In this document: positions 31,931-43,800 of the stretch, piece after piece | How the letters are laid out: every line of letters starts with the position of its first letter | How positions within the stretch are numbered: the first letter of the stretch is position 1 | From: Branchiostoma belcheri | Lineage: Eukaryota > Chordata > Leptocardii > Amphioxiformes > Branchiostomatidae | NCBI RefSeq assembly: GCF_001625305.1 | Contig: NW_017804587.1 | Span: 573,045 to 637,044 of the forward strand | Reading direction: 5' to 3' | DNA: 64,000 nt | Notes under the pieces: model-generated | Told to the model about the DNA's origin: nothing | What the model saw: only the letters and a program-made list of their open reading frames with translations | Database searches by the model: none | Position numbers and translations under genes: made by a program

Positions 31931-32821
31931 GGAAATTAGAAGTAATCTTTGTTGTTGTATCAAACATGGCAGACCGTGCTTACCTTAAAACATGAAAAAT
32001 ATGGAAATGTATTTTAGTGTTTATAACCAAGTATCACTGTAGGTGTAATAGCATAAATAAAGGTAATGTTACTTATCAAAAGGATAAGGAAAAGCATGTT
32101 CTTTCAAACGTACAAGTAAAAGTTTCTTGTTACACTAACACTAAAATGCAAGGCCTCTAGCATTTACATTCCAAAGGTTATCTTGCAAATTTAAAGTAGT
32201 CAGTGTTTTCTTCGCCACATAGACATATTTGGCATATAATGTTTTCACCAACAAACGTTTGTCATAAAGTTTTATAAAACTTTCGTACAGACAAGAGAGA
32301 AACTCTTAACAGGCACTTCTGATTTTTCCTGAGTTACAGACACAGCGTTTTTTTGTGAACCCAACGAATCTAGGAATGAACCGTGTTCTGATCTAAGCTT
32401 TAAATCCGTCGTAAAATTGTGAAATCGGACTGAAACGTTTTTGGGGAGTCATTGAGTTACAAATGCAATCTTAGCTTGACATTAGTAAGCTATCCTCGCA
32501 GTGGTCGAGGAAACAAACATTACAGCAGTACACTACATTAATACACTACAACACTAGAACACATATTACAGTACACAGATAGTATAGCTCACAAAGATAT
32601 TACAATGCACAGCGTTAACGATTAATAATGCGCTTAAAGATAAGCGTATATAAATTAATAACAGTTCAATCTCAGGAATTCTTCAAACTATAACTGTTCA
32701 AACCTATAGCTTATGAATCATGTGTACTGTATATTTTCTGTTGTTATGTACAATACATCGACTGTTCATTCCAAAGTCATATCTACCTCTGCTCTATTTA
32801 TACACGAAAGACGACTGGCTC
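31931..32821. other. No gene recognised
   Basis: AT-rich intergenic stretch between the tandem unit and the first large foldback element. Nothing supportable is seen. Confidence 0.4.
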
Positions 32822-33021
32822 TAGCCTCTACCAGGCTTCGGGAGGCGACTGGAAAGAGTAGAAATCGGCCAAATAGAGAGATAGTATGCCAAGGCAGTTT
32901 GGTCGGCTGGAGATTGTGGCAAACTGTTCTCTCCAGCCGACCAAACTCCCTTGGCATACTATCTCTCTATTTGGCCGATTTCTACTCTTTCCAGCCGCCT
33001 CCCGAAGCCTGATAGAGGCTA
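32822..33021. mobile_element. Foldback MITE, family A, copy 1
   Basis: About 200 bp, almost entirely palindromic. The end TAGCCTCTACCAGGCTTCGG is matched by the complement at 33,001-33,021, and both arms include AAGAGTAGAAATCGGCCAAA and ATGCCAAGG. Flanks GACTGGCTC and TACTGTCTC agree at 7 of 9 bases, consistent with an old 9-bp target duplication. Confidence 0.88.
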
Positions 33022-33749
33022 TACTGTCTCTGCTATTTTGTAGGCCAAGCTTGTACGGACTTTTCGTGTGTTCAATTCAATAGGAACAAACGTCAGACAT
33101 CACCACACACACACAAAACGCACTTGTGACGGGGGAGGGGTGAACTCATGAACTCGTTTGATGGGTTCAATATCTCACACCGATAACATCTCAGCTGCTG
33201 CTCGGGGATATTTGGAAAACTCGTTTAACCGTTTCCACTCACAACAGACATATAAATAAGTTCCAAGCCTGACAGTTTTGCACTCATAATCCAGGCACTC
33301 CTGAATTGATTGCTCCCTCAATGTACACCACAACTGTCCCAACTTGGGCTGAGTAAAGAGTAGACATGGACCTTTACAGGGCCTATAAAATTAGCAACAA
33401 CACATCCTTGTGTACCAGGAACATCTTGCTGAAAAAACGGCGAAGATACTTCGTAATACGTGATACCCAGTATGCTACTACACACAAAAGGAATCATACA
33501 TACTCGGGCCAAACTATAATGACTCTACGGACTAGGCCGGGCAGAAAATTGTAATAAATGAAGACCAACACAAATAATTATATAGGACTTTGGTCAATTA
33601 TCTCAATATTAAGACGTTTATACTATGTCTCATATCGACATTACCACTTACCCATTGCAAACTGCTCAGTGGCTCACACTTTTTGGCTTTCCAGACACTG
33701 AGACAAGAGAAATATAAAAATTAGAAAACACAGAAAACTTGCTGTACAG
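33022..33749. other. No gene recognised
   Basis: Short ORFs only. No supportable feature between the MITE and the inverted repeat at 33,750. Confidence 0.4.
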
Positions 33750-33862
33750 CACAGAGGTATGGGGACTTTTAAATGTTTCTACAGATAGATTTGTCCTAGA
33801 CATGTCTTTATCTGTATATAACAGACTAAAGACAATAATACGTAAGTCCCTATACCTCTGTG
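33750..33862. repeat. Inverted repeat with 18-bp arms
   Basis: CACAGAGGTATGGGGACT at the left end matches the complement of AGTCCCTATACCTCTGTG at the right end at 17 of 18 bases, with about 77 bp between. It may be another small foldback element. A translation of the interior resembles a LINE reverse-transcriptase word (LYSTEVWGL), but no longer match supports that. Confidence 0.7.
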
Positions 33863-34835
33863 TTGACAATTGCAGTTCAAACTCGTTTCATAATGTTAAC
33901 TACTAGTATTATATATTACTACAACCACGTGTCTCTGTCCGATTTTAGTGTATGATTTGAGCTAAATCTACTTTAAATTGTGCGTTGCAAAAACAGAATT
34001 GAGGCTTTTTGACCGTCAGAAAAAAAATACACGATAGTCCGTTAAAACGTAAATTTTTAAGTTCACTTAAAATTTTTAGTCGAAGAAAACTTCTACCACG
34101 GCAGAACTTTTAAAGTATGGAAAATTTTCTCAATGCAACAACAAAATACCACTTCTGAGCATTGAACTAAGTTGGTGGAAGGTATTATATAGGTAATTAT
34201 GCTGGGCGATAGCGCTGAACGGTGGTTTCTGAGACTTACGAGGGAAACGCATGTCAGGGAGAGAGTTCCAGTTTTATCATTTATCTATGGGATAATTAAT
34301 AGCCATAACTTATCTCTCTCTAACGCGCAGCCAAACAAAAGCGTCCTTTGTGGCGCTGGGATTATTGTGTAAATGTTTGGGTATGCGCAGCCTGCAGCGC
34401 TCTGAGATAGTGTCTGTTTATCTGCAAAGATTGTGATCTAATACTTGCAGGTTGCATACCTGTCCGACAATTCTGGTCTCCAGCCAAATCTTAAGTTTAA
34501 GATCTGGTCTGAAATAAGTCTGGAATACCTAGCTTTATTGGTAAATTTTAAATCCACTATTGGGGAAGGCATGTGCAATTGTAATTATATGTTAGAATTG
34601 GAATGAGCTATTAAGTTTTATCCGTTGAGTTCTGAAAACATTAAGGACGCCAATAAGTACACAGGGGTGAGTCCGGTTGGTGGAACAGCGGTGGCTGTTC
34701 CGGCTGAGTGCGCACGCCCCAGCCATGATGGGTGATTACGGACCTCGCGCTGATCGCGTGTCGCACGCAAGGCCGAGACGCTTCCCTGCACCGCCCGGGG
34801 CGGGCCCAGCACAGCACCGAGCTACCGAGCCGGGT
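33863..34835. other. No gene recognised; GC-rich end
   Basis: AT-rich at first, then GC- and CpG-rich from about 34,660 (GCGCACGCCCCAGCC and similar). The CpG-rich part could be a regulatory element, but no motif set identifies it. Confidence 0.35.
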
Positions 34836-35013
34836 TAGCCTCTAACAGGTTTTGCGGAGCGGATGGAAGCGACAAATTGTAATCTATCGCGTACCAATCC
34901 CCTTGGAATGTTATCTGTCTTTTTGGACAATTTCTACTCTTTCCATTCGCTTCCCGAAGCCTGGAATAGGCTATTGAAAGAGCGGAAATTGGCCAAATAG
35001 ACAGATAAAACAC
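34836..35013. mobile_element. Foldback MITE, family A, copy 2, rearranged
   Basis: The left end TAGCCTCTAACAGG and the right end GCTTCCCGAAGCCTGGAATAGGCTA (ending 34,973) belong to family A. Part of the left arm (GAAAGAGCGGAAATTGGCC to ACAGATAAAACACC) follows outside the right end. The block is flanked by CACCGAGCTACC (about 34,815) and CACCGAGCCACC (about 35,011). It is best explained by an internal rearrangement or a nested insertion. Confidence 0.7.
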
Positions 35014-37378
35014 CGAGCCACCGGGACAGGCACTCCCGATACAAACTTCTGTAAACATCCAGCCATAATAAACGTACTGGTTTTACTACAAGAAGAGTAA
35101 AAAAAATGATTTTATTTCCAGTTTCTTTTCTGTTTTTGTTCCCCTCGTTCTCTAGCTGTCCCCTTTTCGCTAGTTCTCGACAAATTTTGAGAGTTTTGCT
35201 ACAAGTTTTGTATTAGACTATGCATGTGTTATGATAAAGCAACGCGCGAAGGAATCAATAAACAGCAGTTTGTTTAAAAAATGAAGAAAGTCACTGCGGA
35301 AAGATCTGTGGTCTTAAAGGAAAAGTTTGTTACAGTTTTGACAAACGAGACCAGCTTTGTCGGCTTCGCTGAGCTCTTATTATACTGTCTGACTGACCTC
35401 GAACTGAACTGTCTTAAGATCCTCGTATCTTCATTCATCTGCGATTTTTATCTGCTGTGACGGTCATCCTTTTAGCTCTATATAGCACTCTATATAATGT
35501 GGATTATAGAATTGAACTAAAGTAATGGCTGAAGCACAACAATGCACAGAAAAGTAGATACTTTGTGTCTGGCATAACTTAACCTTTCCCAAGCAAAAAG
35601 GGGATAGGTATAACGTCTTTAAGCATAAAAGCTGCTACCACACTACTGGGAATTGGTTGCCAAAACATCGTTCAAAAACACACAAAGAGTTCGAGTACAA
35701 GTTCTCTGTAGATTTATAACTGGTGGGAAATCTGTGTAAGCTTTGCCTCAGGACAAAACCATTAGGCCACCTCAGGGGCTGTATCGTTCACGTTTGAGAC
35801 AAAAGTTCTTAGTCTAAAGTCTGAGGGATAGTCTGCCTGTTCTTCACGCATATTTTCGACGTAAATCACACAATAGACCAAGTGTGTTGGAATTTGTTAC
35901 GTTTCTCATGCGTTATTAATGATATCAACAATGTGCAACACGTTAAAGCCCTACAAATCTCGGTCTGTAAACCTGTATCAGCTGTACATCACGCATATCG
36001 ATGGCACACACTGCGAACAAAGGGGGCGAAATAAATTATTCACCTCGTCATTTCAAACTTTCCGCTTCAACTCTAATCTCAGGTTAACGAGTTTGTGTAT
36101 ACGTGTTTTGGTTTTCTTTCAATTTCTTACTTTTTATTTACTACAACTACAGCGCGAAAAGTTAGATTTATTGAATGTTAGCTAATGCACCATGTACTTG
36201 TCAACTCCAACACGTTCTGTTGTGAACTGCACTTAGGCTAATGTGGCAAAATGTGCGACAAATGTCTTCATAAACACGATGAAGCCAACTGTAGCCTTTG
36301 ATGTTCACACCGCGCCGACCACACATCATTTAAGTCTTGAGGAACTGTTACAAACTGCACTTAAGTCTAAGAAGTCGCGCAAATTATTAACCTACCTGTC
36401 TGTCCGACGCCTGCGCAAGGTCGGACCAACCGGACCGTGCCCTCTGGTCGCCAACAAAAGTTATATCCATGCAGATCTTTTGGTGGCTGCAAGAGTCGGT
36501 ACCAAATCAGTAAGGCAGTATCATTGACAGGGCAGTATTACCTGGTGAAAACAGATACCAGTACAAAATAAGAAATTCCTAATACGCCTAAAAACACGTC
36601 CAAAATACTAGTAAGCCAACACGTAAACCTGTTTTTGAAGAATACACAAAGCGTCAGTTTTGCAGGACGGGCCTTGACCTGGCGGCTAAAGATGACACAC
36701 TTCGCCTCATGTCGTCCTGCAACCTGCCGATTAGACAACCTGGAGACGTGGAAGGGAATCTGTAGTTAACGTGAACACCATGTTACCTGTACCAGAAATT
36801 TAGAAACACTAATGGTATTTTTAAAGACAAGTAGAGTAAAATATGTCTTAGTCACAGTAGACATGTGGTCGATACAGACAGTATTCATAATCCTTGGGTC
36901 AATGGCTAAAATACTAGTAATCTGTGGGGCCAGCAAAAATGGCCAGGTGGTCGTTATGTAGAGGTGGCCACTAATACAGATATAACTGTATCTCCAGTAT
37001 ACTAGTATAACTACATATGCAAAGACCCCATATAGATCTAACATAGAGCATAACTTCCTCCTACTAGTATCGTGCCTTACACCTGAGTGCATAGTTAGTG
37101 ACTATCGAATACAACATGAACATGCCACATGCCCGGTGAGATATTTGAGTTTAATGCCTGAGACTTGAGTTTAATGGCTGGTCTTATAATCCGTTAAAAG
37201 GTCTTTGTCGTTGATGGTTATTAGCGGGACCTAAAGGCGCCGGAAATTATGGGCCTGAGTCCGAACTGTTGTAAAGTTAATTATTGGGTTGTGAGTCTTT
37301 TAACATAATTTGGATTTATGGGGTCCTTTTTGACATAAGCCAGATATAGCACAGTTTTAGATGAGTGTTTCTCTCTAG
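35014..37378. other. No gene recognised
   Basis: The 94-codon plus frame at 36,243-36,527 has a plausible helical, basic composition, but I recognise no family and see no splice context. Four TACTAGTA octamers fall in 36,606-37,069. Confidence 0.35.
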
Positions 37379-37379
37379 G

Positions 37380-37425
<46 letters not shown>

Positions 37426-37490
37426 CACAGTGTGTGTGGTGCGCAAGTGTATGTGTATGTTTGTGCGCGCGCGTGTGTGTGGGTCTGTGT
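37379..37490. repeat. CT/TG microsatellite
   Basis: (TC)n followed by about fourteen TG units, then irregular TG/CG repeats. It is low complexity and gives a spurious Cys/Val-rich frame. Confidence 0.9.
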
Positions 37491-39442
37491 AAGTGTATAA
37501 GTTTATGCGCTGAGACGACGTTCTTTACTTCAAATCAGTGTTTTGAACTTTGGGTCAACAGTTAACTACTTATATTTTGTGTTCATGCAAAGATTGAAAT
37601 CACAAAACAGTTTTAACCTTACTACTGTGCTAGTACAAACTACAAAACGATTCCTTGACACTGTACGATTTTACCGAAGACTGAACCTGTACCTATCATT
37701 AGGATGTCCGCTCGCGACGGAGAGCCTTTTGGTCAGATGAATTCTGCATTACACGTAAGACGCGAACATTGTGCAGGGCGTGATGGAGACACAATCTCGT
37801 CTGCCCGAGCTGTCAATCACAGCCAGGGCGGGGGAACGCGAGTTCGGCGGTTCGATCTCATAATTGCCGTCTTCACGCAATGTGTCAGAAGAGATTTAGG
37901 AGAAGGCAGGGTTGAGTATTACCAGGCGCAGCTCGGACTTTCAAGTCTTCGGCTAATGTTTTCGCCCCCGAGCGATGTCCAGGCAGCCAGACGAGTTAGT
38001 AAAAACCGTGCCCAACTTGTAAACAGAAATGAAAATACGGTATATTTAAGTTCAGTCTACGCGCCATTGTAGATGGTGGCCTTGAAGTCGGGTTCTTGTC
38101 TTCTTGACGTCGTAAAAAAGATTTTTTTTAAGCTTAAGCAAGGTGTATGTCGTATCTACACTACCACCGAAAAGTTACAATCTTAATAGTTTCTAGACTG
38201 ATTAAGTTTTGTAAGGTCCTGATGTAGTTAGGTAGCCTGCAAGTCTGAGCGTTAACTACTGGTAACTTAGGATGGCATGTCGGTGAGTTAGGCAGAATTT
38301 GGGCTCCGTCCAAACACACACAGCACAGACTGTATCTGCATGTCTGGGCTGTCATTCTGCCTTTTGTGTTTCTTTTTATACGGACTGAGGAACAAGGGTA
38401 GTTGTTAAAACTGCCAGAAGACATCCCCGCTGTGGTTATGACTGTGATTACATGTGCCGGCTCAGAGTCCGGGCCTAATGACAGGGTATGGGTGCAAGTG
38501 TCTGGATACACACCCACAACAAGGTAGCTCGGCCTTTTACCTGAGTTTGCCTGAATCATGGAGGTAGACCTCCATGCCTGACTTATGGTAACTATTCCCT
38601 CTCGGGCCGGCTTAGGGGTGTTTTACCAACTCACATGCTTTTTTCTGACAGCGTAAGACAACACAAGAAACCGATAAAAGCACATTAATACAGAGCTCCC
38701 CCAAAAAACTACGGGCCCAGTCGCAGAGTCTGCTAACGAGGCTAATTTTCTGACTGCCTATCTTTCCAACCTCCTGATTACTAGTACTGTCCCGTTCATA
38801 TATCCAGCTATCCTGAATACTTCCTTGGCTTTGATAACAGTGCATTACGTTAGCAGCTCCCCCGAGAAGAGAAGTTGTTGGGGGTACCTTACTACCTACC
38901 TCCATAGCCTGGCTCACGCCCCTTGCGGCCCTGCCCACTGACCGGCTCGGGGAGGGGCCAGATTAGCCCCGGGAGTGTGAGATTTTGAACACAGGGTACT
39001 TACCAACGGTGGGGACCAAAGCGTCGTCGTCACTTGCTTATCATCTCCATGATTCATGAATGTGCCATATGCCACGCTGTCACTGATTTCCTTGTGTTCT
39101 GTGAAAACTACTGGATAAAAGATGCTACTTTGTCCGTTTCTTATTCTGTTTCTGTTACTAGTACTTTCGTCCAAATATGTCTGTAATTTTGTTTCGCGTT
39201 GCTTTGGACGGGCTCTGTGCAAGAGTCGCGGCGTGAAAAGTAGCCGTTTTAGGCATTTTATGCTTTTCTGGCGTTACAATAGATTTCCCTCGATTTTTGT
39301 ATTACAAGCTTTTTAATTTTTTTTTCAGTTTTCGCAACTTGCATTTAGTTCCTACAACCACCTGTTGGAGTCTCAGAAAAACGGGGCAGCTAGAGAATCC
39401 AGAAAACGGCGTTTTTACCGGACTTACTTTTTTTTGTAACCT
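37491..39442. other. No gene recognised
   Basis: Overlapping ORFs of 108-132 codons occur on both strands (37,704-38,072 plus; 38,161-38,559 and 38,612-38,938 minus). They have no family resemblance. CpG retention lowers the stop frequency here, which explains their length. Confidence 0.35.
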
Positions 39443-39592
39443 GCCAATTTGATCTTCCCAATTTGATACTGTCTTCTCAATTCAATACTGTCTTCTCATT
39501 TGATTCTGTCTTCCCAATTTGATACTGTCTTACCAAGGGTCCTTGGTCTTGCCAATTTGATTCTGTCTTGTCAATTTCATACTGTCTTGTAG
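39443..39592. repeat. 19-bp tandem repeat, seven to eight copies
   Basis: The unit is CTTCCCAATTTGATACTGT, with variants such as CTTCTCAATTCAATACTGT, CTTGCCAATTTGATTCTGT and CTTGTCAATTTCATACTGT. One unit (CTTACCAAGGGTCCTTGGT) is strongly altered and self-complementary. The array ends at CTTGTAGCC, shortly before the promoter-like cluster. Confidence 0.9.
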
Positions 39593-39757
39593 CCACCAAA
39601 AGATCTGCTTGGTGATTACCGTTCCAACATCTGCTTGAGTGTTGGACCAGTCCCAGCAGACATACGTCACGAGCCAGGTTAACGATCCCTGCCGTTTGTT
39701 TCGTTATCTCCCCGCTGTTTGCCGGGCGCTGTTTGCCGGGCTGTGTGCGTTACGCGC

Positions 39758-39889
39758 CACGTGACCTCCTCCGACACACGGCACAATAGCGCACGTGCCG
39801 GCATGGTACAACTCCTCCCATTGGTCGCGCGGACACGCTTACACACGTGGGGCGATGGAACGGCGACGGTCATTGGTCGCGTGAGCAAC
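39758..39889 (+). promoter_or_regulatory. Promoter-like cluster of E-boxes and inverted CCAAT boxes
   Basis: CACGTG occurs at 39,758, 39,792 and 39,844. ATTGG (inverted CCAAT), each within CATTGGTCGCG, occurs at 39,820 and 39,872, 52 bp apart. The stretch is CpG-rich and ends with GAGCAACAG|GTATGA near 39,889, a possible donor of a noncoding first exon. CCAAT boxes bind NF-Y, and HES/Hey/HELT-class bHLH proteins are known to bind CACGTG or CACGCG. The position about 0.9 kb before the bHLH start codon suggests its promoter, perhaps self-regulated; this is inference. Confidence 0.5.
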
Positions 39890-40757
39890 AGGTATGAAGT
39901 ATGTATTAGTAATTTATCAGGGAAAGTTCGGTAGTGTTTGGGGGTCTTTGGCTAGTAGTAAGGTTTTTGTGTCTTTCCTGTTGGAAATACTTATTTGTCT
40001 TCACAATGCCTTGGTTTGATGTAGGATGACAGCAGACAATTATCAATAAATGTCTTCTTTTTCTCTTTCTCTCCTTTATAAGGTGTCTAGATACTAGTAA
40101 ATTACCAATCTACTAATACTTAAACATACAGTTGTAGATATATAGAGTTTCTTATGCAATTGAAAAACAACAGGATCGATCTTTCACTTGTCTGTGAAAC
40201 GTTTTGTTTTTCTTTGAGCTTTGTAGACAACTTTTAGAACAGATGACAAATGATAAGATTCTCTTCTACAAGACATCCCTTGGACTGTCTCTGACAAGAC
40301 CTTGTTTGGTGAGAAACGAGAAAGAAAAGGACCTCAGTGTCTATCTGGTTGATTCCAACATTTGAATCGTTACCTGTTGGACTGAAATATCTGGAAGAAA
40401 AACTGTCAATGCTGTAGTGTCAACTGCACGACGTCCTGAACATACCTGTACGGAAAGGTTATTTCTCAGTCAATAACTAGAACGTCCTTGATATCGCTGT
40501 GTAAACTGACCCCTTGGGATTGGAACCCGCGACCCCCTGACCCGTGCATACCGGACGGTCCCCGTGCGGACAATAGGCGTGTGTTGGAGCGTGGCGTGTG
40601 TGGGTCTGGCCTCGGGCGCTCATCTCAGGCAGGCGGCCGGCCACTCGCCCCGCGCCCGCAGTCACGTCCGTCCGCAGCGCCCGCCCAGCCGCGCGTACCT
40701 CAGCCCCGACCGTCACACCGCCGCACGCCCGCGGAGCTCCCCTCGCGGTCCGGCACC

Positions 40758-40801
40758 ATGAACTCTCCACAGTCCGCCGCCGGAGACTCCTGCCCCGACA
40801 G
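40758..40801 (+). CDS. bHLH coding exon 1
   Basis: Starts at CACCATGAAC, a good Kozak context, codes MNSPQSAAGDSCPD and ends in phase 2 at GACAG|GTACAG. The start is supported by in-frame continuation into the next exon. Confidence 0.8.
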
Positions 40802-43800
40802 GTACAGCCCAGACGTGTAGACTATTTCTCTCTCTCAAAATCACGTCTTATACCAGTTCCAGTATACCGCCAGAGAACAACCGATCGTACAGAGATTGTA
40901 TTGTTGTCCCGGCGGCCGTACGTACGGCGTAGGCAGTAGTTTACATACAGCGGTAGCGCCCGCCGATCTGCATGAGAATGTGCGAGCGTCTGTCCCGTAC
41001 TGACCGCCTGCCTTTGTCCCTCCTCCACAGCCCACCGGGCCCTGCTCGGCAGCGAGACGGCAGCAGGACGCCAGCAGACCCCGCAGACATGGACAGGCAC
41101 AGACGGAAGCGGAAGGCCGGGGTGAGTCCACGTCTTATAGACTCTTTCCTTTAAGAAACGTAGTCTCTACCAGACTAACTACGCTGGCTATATATTATAG
41201 GAGAATATTTGCCAGGGGAGTTTGGCCGCCTTTGGGGTTTGACTGTCCGCCTTCAGAGTGGGAAATTAACCTTCTCGCGGACTGACTCTCCTGGCCAACT
41301 ATTTTCCCAATTTTACCGAATTCTAGGATCCGTACCCCCGTAGGAAGGCCAGGTGGAGAAACGTGTGTGTGTGTGTGGTTGTGAAAAAGTTTGTATTGGC
41401 TGTGTACAGCACACCTGTAGGCTGTGCTGTGATTTACCGTACAGCAGTAAGGGACAGATGTGTGATTGTGGGTCGGAGTGGATTATGCCGTCCCATGGGG
41501 GGCAGATGGTCCGATCATTCCGGGTGTCTGAAGTTGAAGAACCGACGGGCACTCCGTACCTGTACGTACAGGGGACTGCGTTACAAAGGTGTTCCCTCAC
41601 CTGAAGGAACGTGGTCTTGTTGGCGGTCTGTTTTGGCTTCCTCGGAGAGTTGGCTTGTTCCAACTTCTGTTGGTTGAAAGACGGAAAGGAGAATATACAA
41701 CAAAGGCGATTTTTAAATCTCAAACCACAAAGTCGACGAAAGGTAATTAACCCACAGTCGGTCTAATATTGATAATAAAACTAGAACGGCAGTTGTATCG
41801 TGGTTTTACCGATCACTGAGAAGGCATGTTTGGTAAAGTTACAACAGATTTTCAGAAATGGGAACGCCAGTTTCGGAGGTGGATTTAGTATTTTGCATAT
41901 TTATAAGTTAGCTGGGCTTTATTCAGTGCAGAACGCCTTTCGTCCTTTTCAAAGACACATGTTGGTACTAGGCGTTTGTCAAGGAAGTCTAGAATTTGGG
42001 TCCACCTTTTCGAATGGCGGTGCTACCTGTAATTCACACCTCGTTAAGAAAACAGTTTTTTCCTCAGAAGATGAAGCCAAAGAAGTAGACCCATGTGGGA
42101 AAGGAGGTTATAGTGGGGGTTAATTAAACCTCTAGTCTCCACCAGACTCCTCTGCAGGCTGAATACATTGTAGAAATCAGCCTAAAAAGGAATGTAGCTG
42201 GCCAAGGGGAGGTAGCCGGCCATAGAGGGTGCCATACAGGCCGATTTCTACTACTAGTATGCATTCAGCCTGCAAAGGAGTCTGGTGGAGACTATTGTAC
42301 TTCTAGCCCACGTTATTACATTGTCGCGTCGCACCGTTTCTGTGTTAAGTGCCACGGTAAGTACCGTATGGAGTATAGGAGTGGGCGGTCGGCAGATCGG
42401 ACAGATTACTCCTTCCCGAGTTGTGGAAGGTTCTATCAATGATTGACACACGGGCGGCACGACCTCTTACATGTACTACCGGTGCGCTAGCGCTGAGGAA
42501 GGCTCCAAGCAGATATTGGGTGGGGGTTGTAATGTTTTATTCGTGTCGTCCAGTTTCAGAAGTTTATGTTTTCGGTAGCGTTCGTGTGTGTGTCCGTCCG
42601 ACTGTGCGTGTGTCAATACGATAGTTCGAGAAGGCTTAGATGGATTATTTGGTATGGGGGTAGGTCTTCATGGGACCTCGACATGGTTTAATTTTGACAT
42701 GAAGCTGGTAGAATTGTGAACTCAGAAAAAAGGACGGCCGGAAAATGTTGAGATTTTCCCTCCCATAATCTACATAGAGAATACTTAACTAGCGGAAAGG
42801 AGGCTTTCATCTTCTATTGTTCTGAAATTCAATTGTTGAACTTCAGGACAAGAAAATTTGTCTTAACGCGAATTCTTTTATTTGTTGATTCGTGGTTTGT
42901 CCCTATAGTTCTTAGACAACAATTTTACAATTGCAAATTTAGTGTCGACGTTGCACTGTGCTGATGTTCAATAGCGGCAAGCTCGGAATAAGTTACGATT
43001 TAGCCTCCCAACATCTGCTTGGAGATTAACCGAAAAGAACGCAAAATAAACTCGGTAAGTAGGATGTTGCGAATATTAGTGGTGAACACCACAGAATCGC
43101 CAGACTTGTTTGATAGAAGCTTCCACGACTACGTTTTCTTTCGCTTTTATAATGCACCGTTTCTTCCGGGTCGGCACTGGAACGCGATGAAAAATAAAAA
43201 CGCATTATAAAGGCTTTTAGATCTTGCTAAGGTGGCTAAGAATTGTCTAGATCCACCTTAAGACCATTCCCAGGTCCCATCAGCTGGCGGCAAGTCCCGT
43301 CGTTCCCGGTAGCGGGGTTCTTAAGCCCTTAATTCGCCAGATCTTGTCGGAAAAGACAACAAGACGGGATCCCTTAATCCCTCCACCAGCGATGTCGGTG
43401 TGTCTAAAGCGATAACAGACCGCTTCCCTGCAACATCAGGGACAAACAGTAAACAGTTGTAAGTACGAGCACTGATAATCATCAGTAATCAGACATCTCA
43501 TGCATTTGCTGAAATCACGGATAAGTCGAACAAGAGCCTTCCGACCTTCTCCAGACCATGGTTGGGAATTAGTCGTAAACAAGGCCATCTGTGGTTGGGA
43601 GTTGGTCGTCGAGGTTGCCTATTACTAGTAGTTTTGAAAAGTCGTCTTCGACAGTCGACTATGAATTTTGAGATTTTGGAAATCAAATTCTGCTTGGATG
43701 CGATCAGAGGAGCGAACTAGAGCTAGAAAAGGATGGATTCGACTAACAATGAAAATAGTGAAAGTCTTTCCAGAAATAGAAAGTTGCCAAGACGCGCGTG

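Larger units (their letters stand above)
40480..41130 (+). promoter_or_regulatory. CpG island over the bHLH first coding exons
   Basis: The GC- and CpG-densest part of the window, covering coding exons 1 and 2. CATCTCAG|GCAGG near 40,630 could be the acceptor of the exon that carries the start codon, if a noncoding exon lies upstream. No TATA box is seen. Confidence 0.55.

Noticed and set aside
33735-33865. LINE reverse-transcriptase remnant (LYSTEVWGL)
   Set aside because: The resemblance is only a few residues long, and the same bases form a near-perfect inverted repeat that explains the structure better.
37704-38072. 122-codon frame containing a GGTTCGATCTC B-box-like word
   Set aside because: No protein family is recognised and no matching tRNA A-box or stem was found; CpG-rich DNA has few stops by chance.
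40500-40560. Minus-strand tRNA B-box-like GGGTTCCAATCCC
   Set aside because: No A-box at the right distance and no stems; it lies in the CpG island of the bHLH gene.
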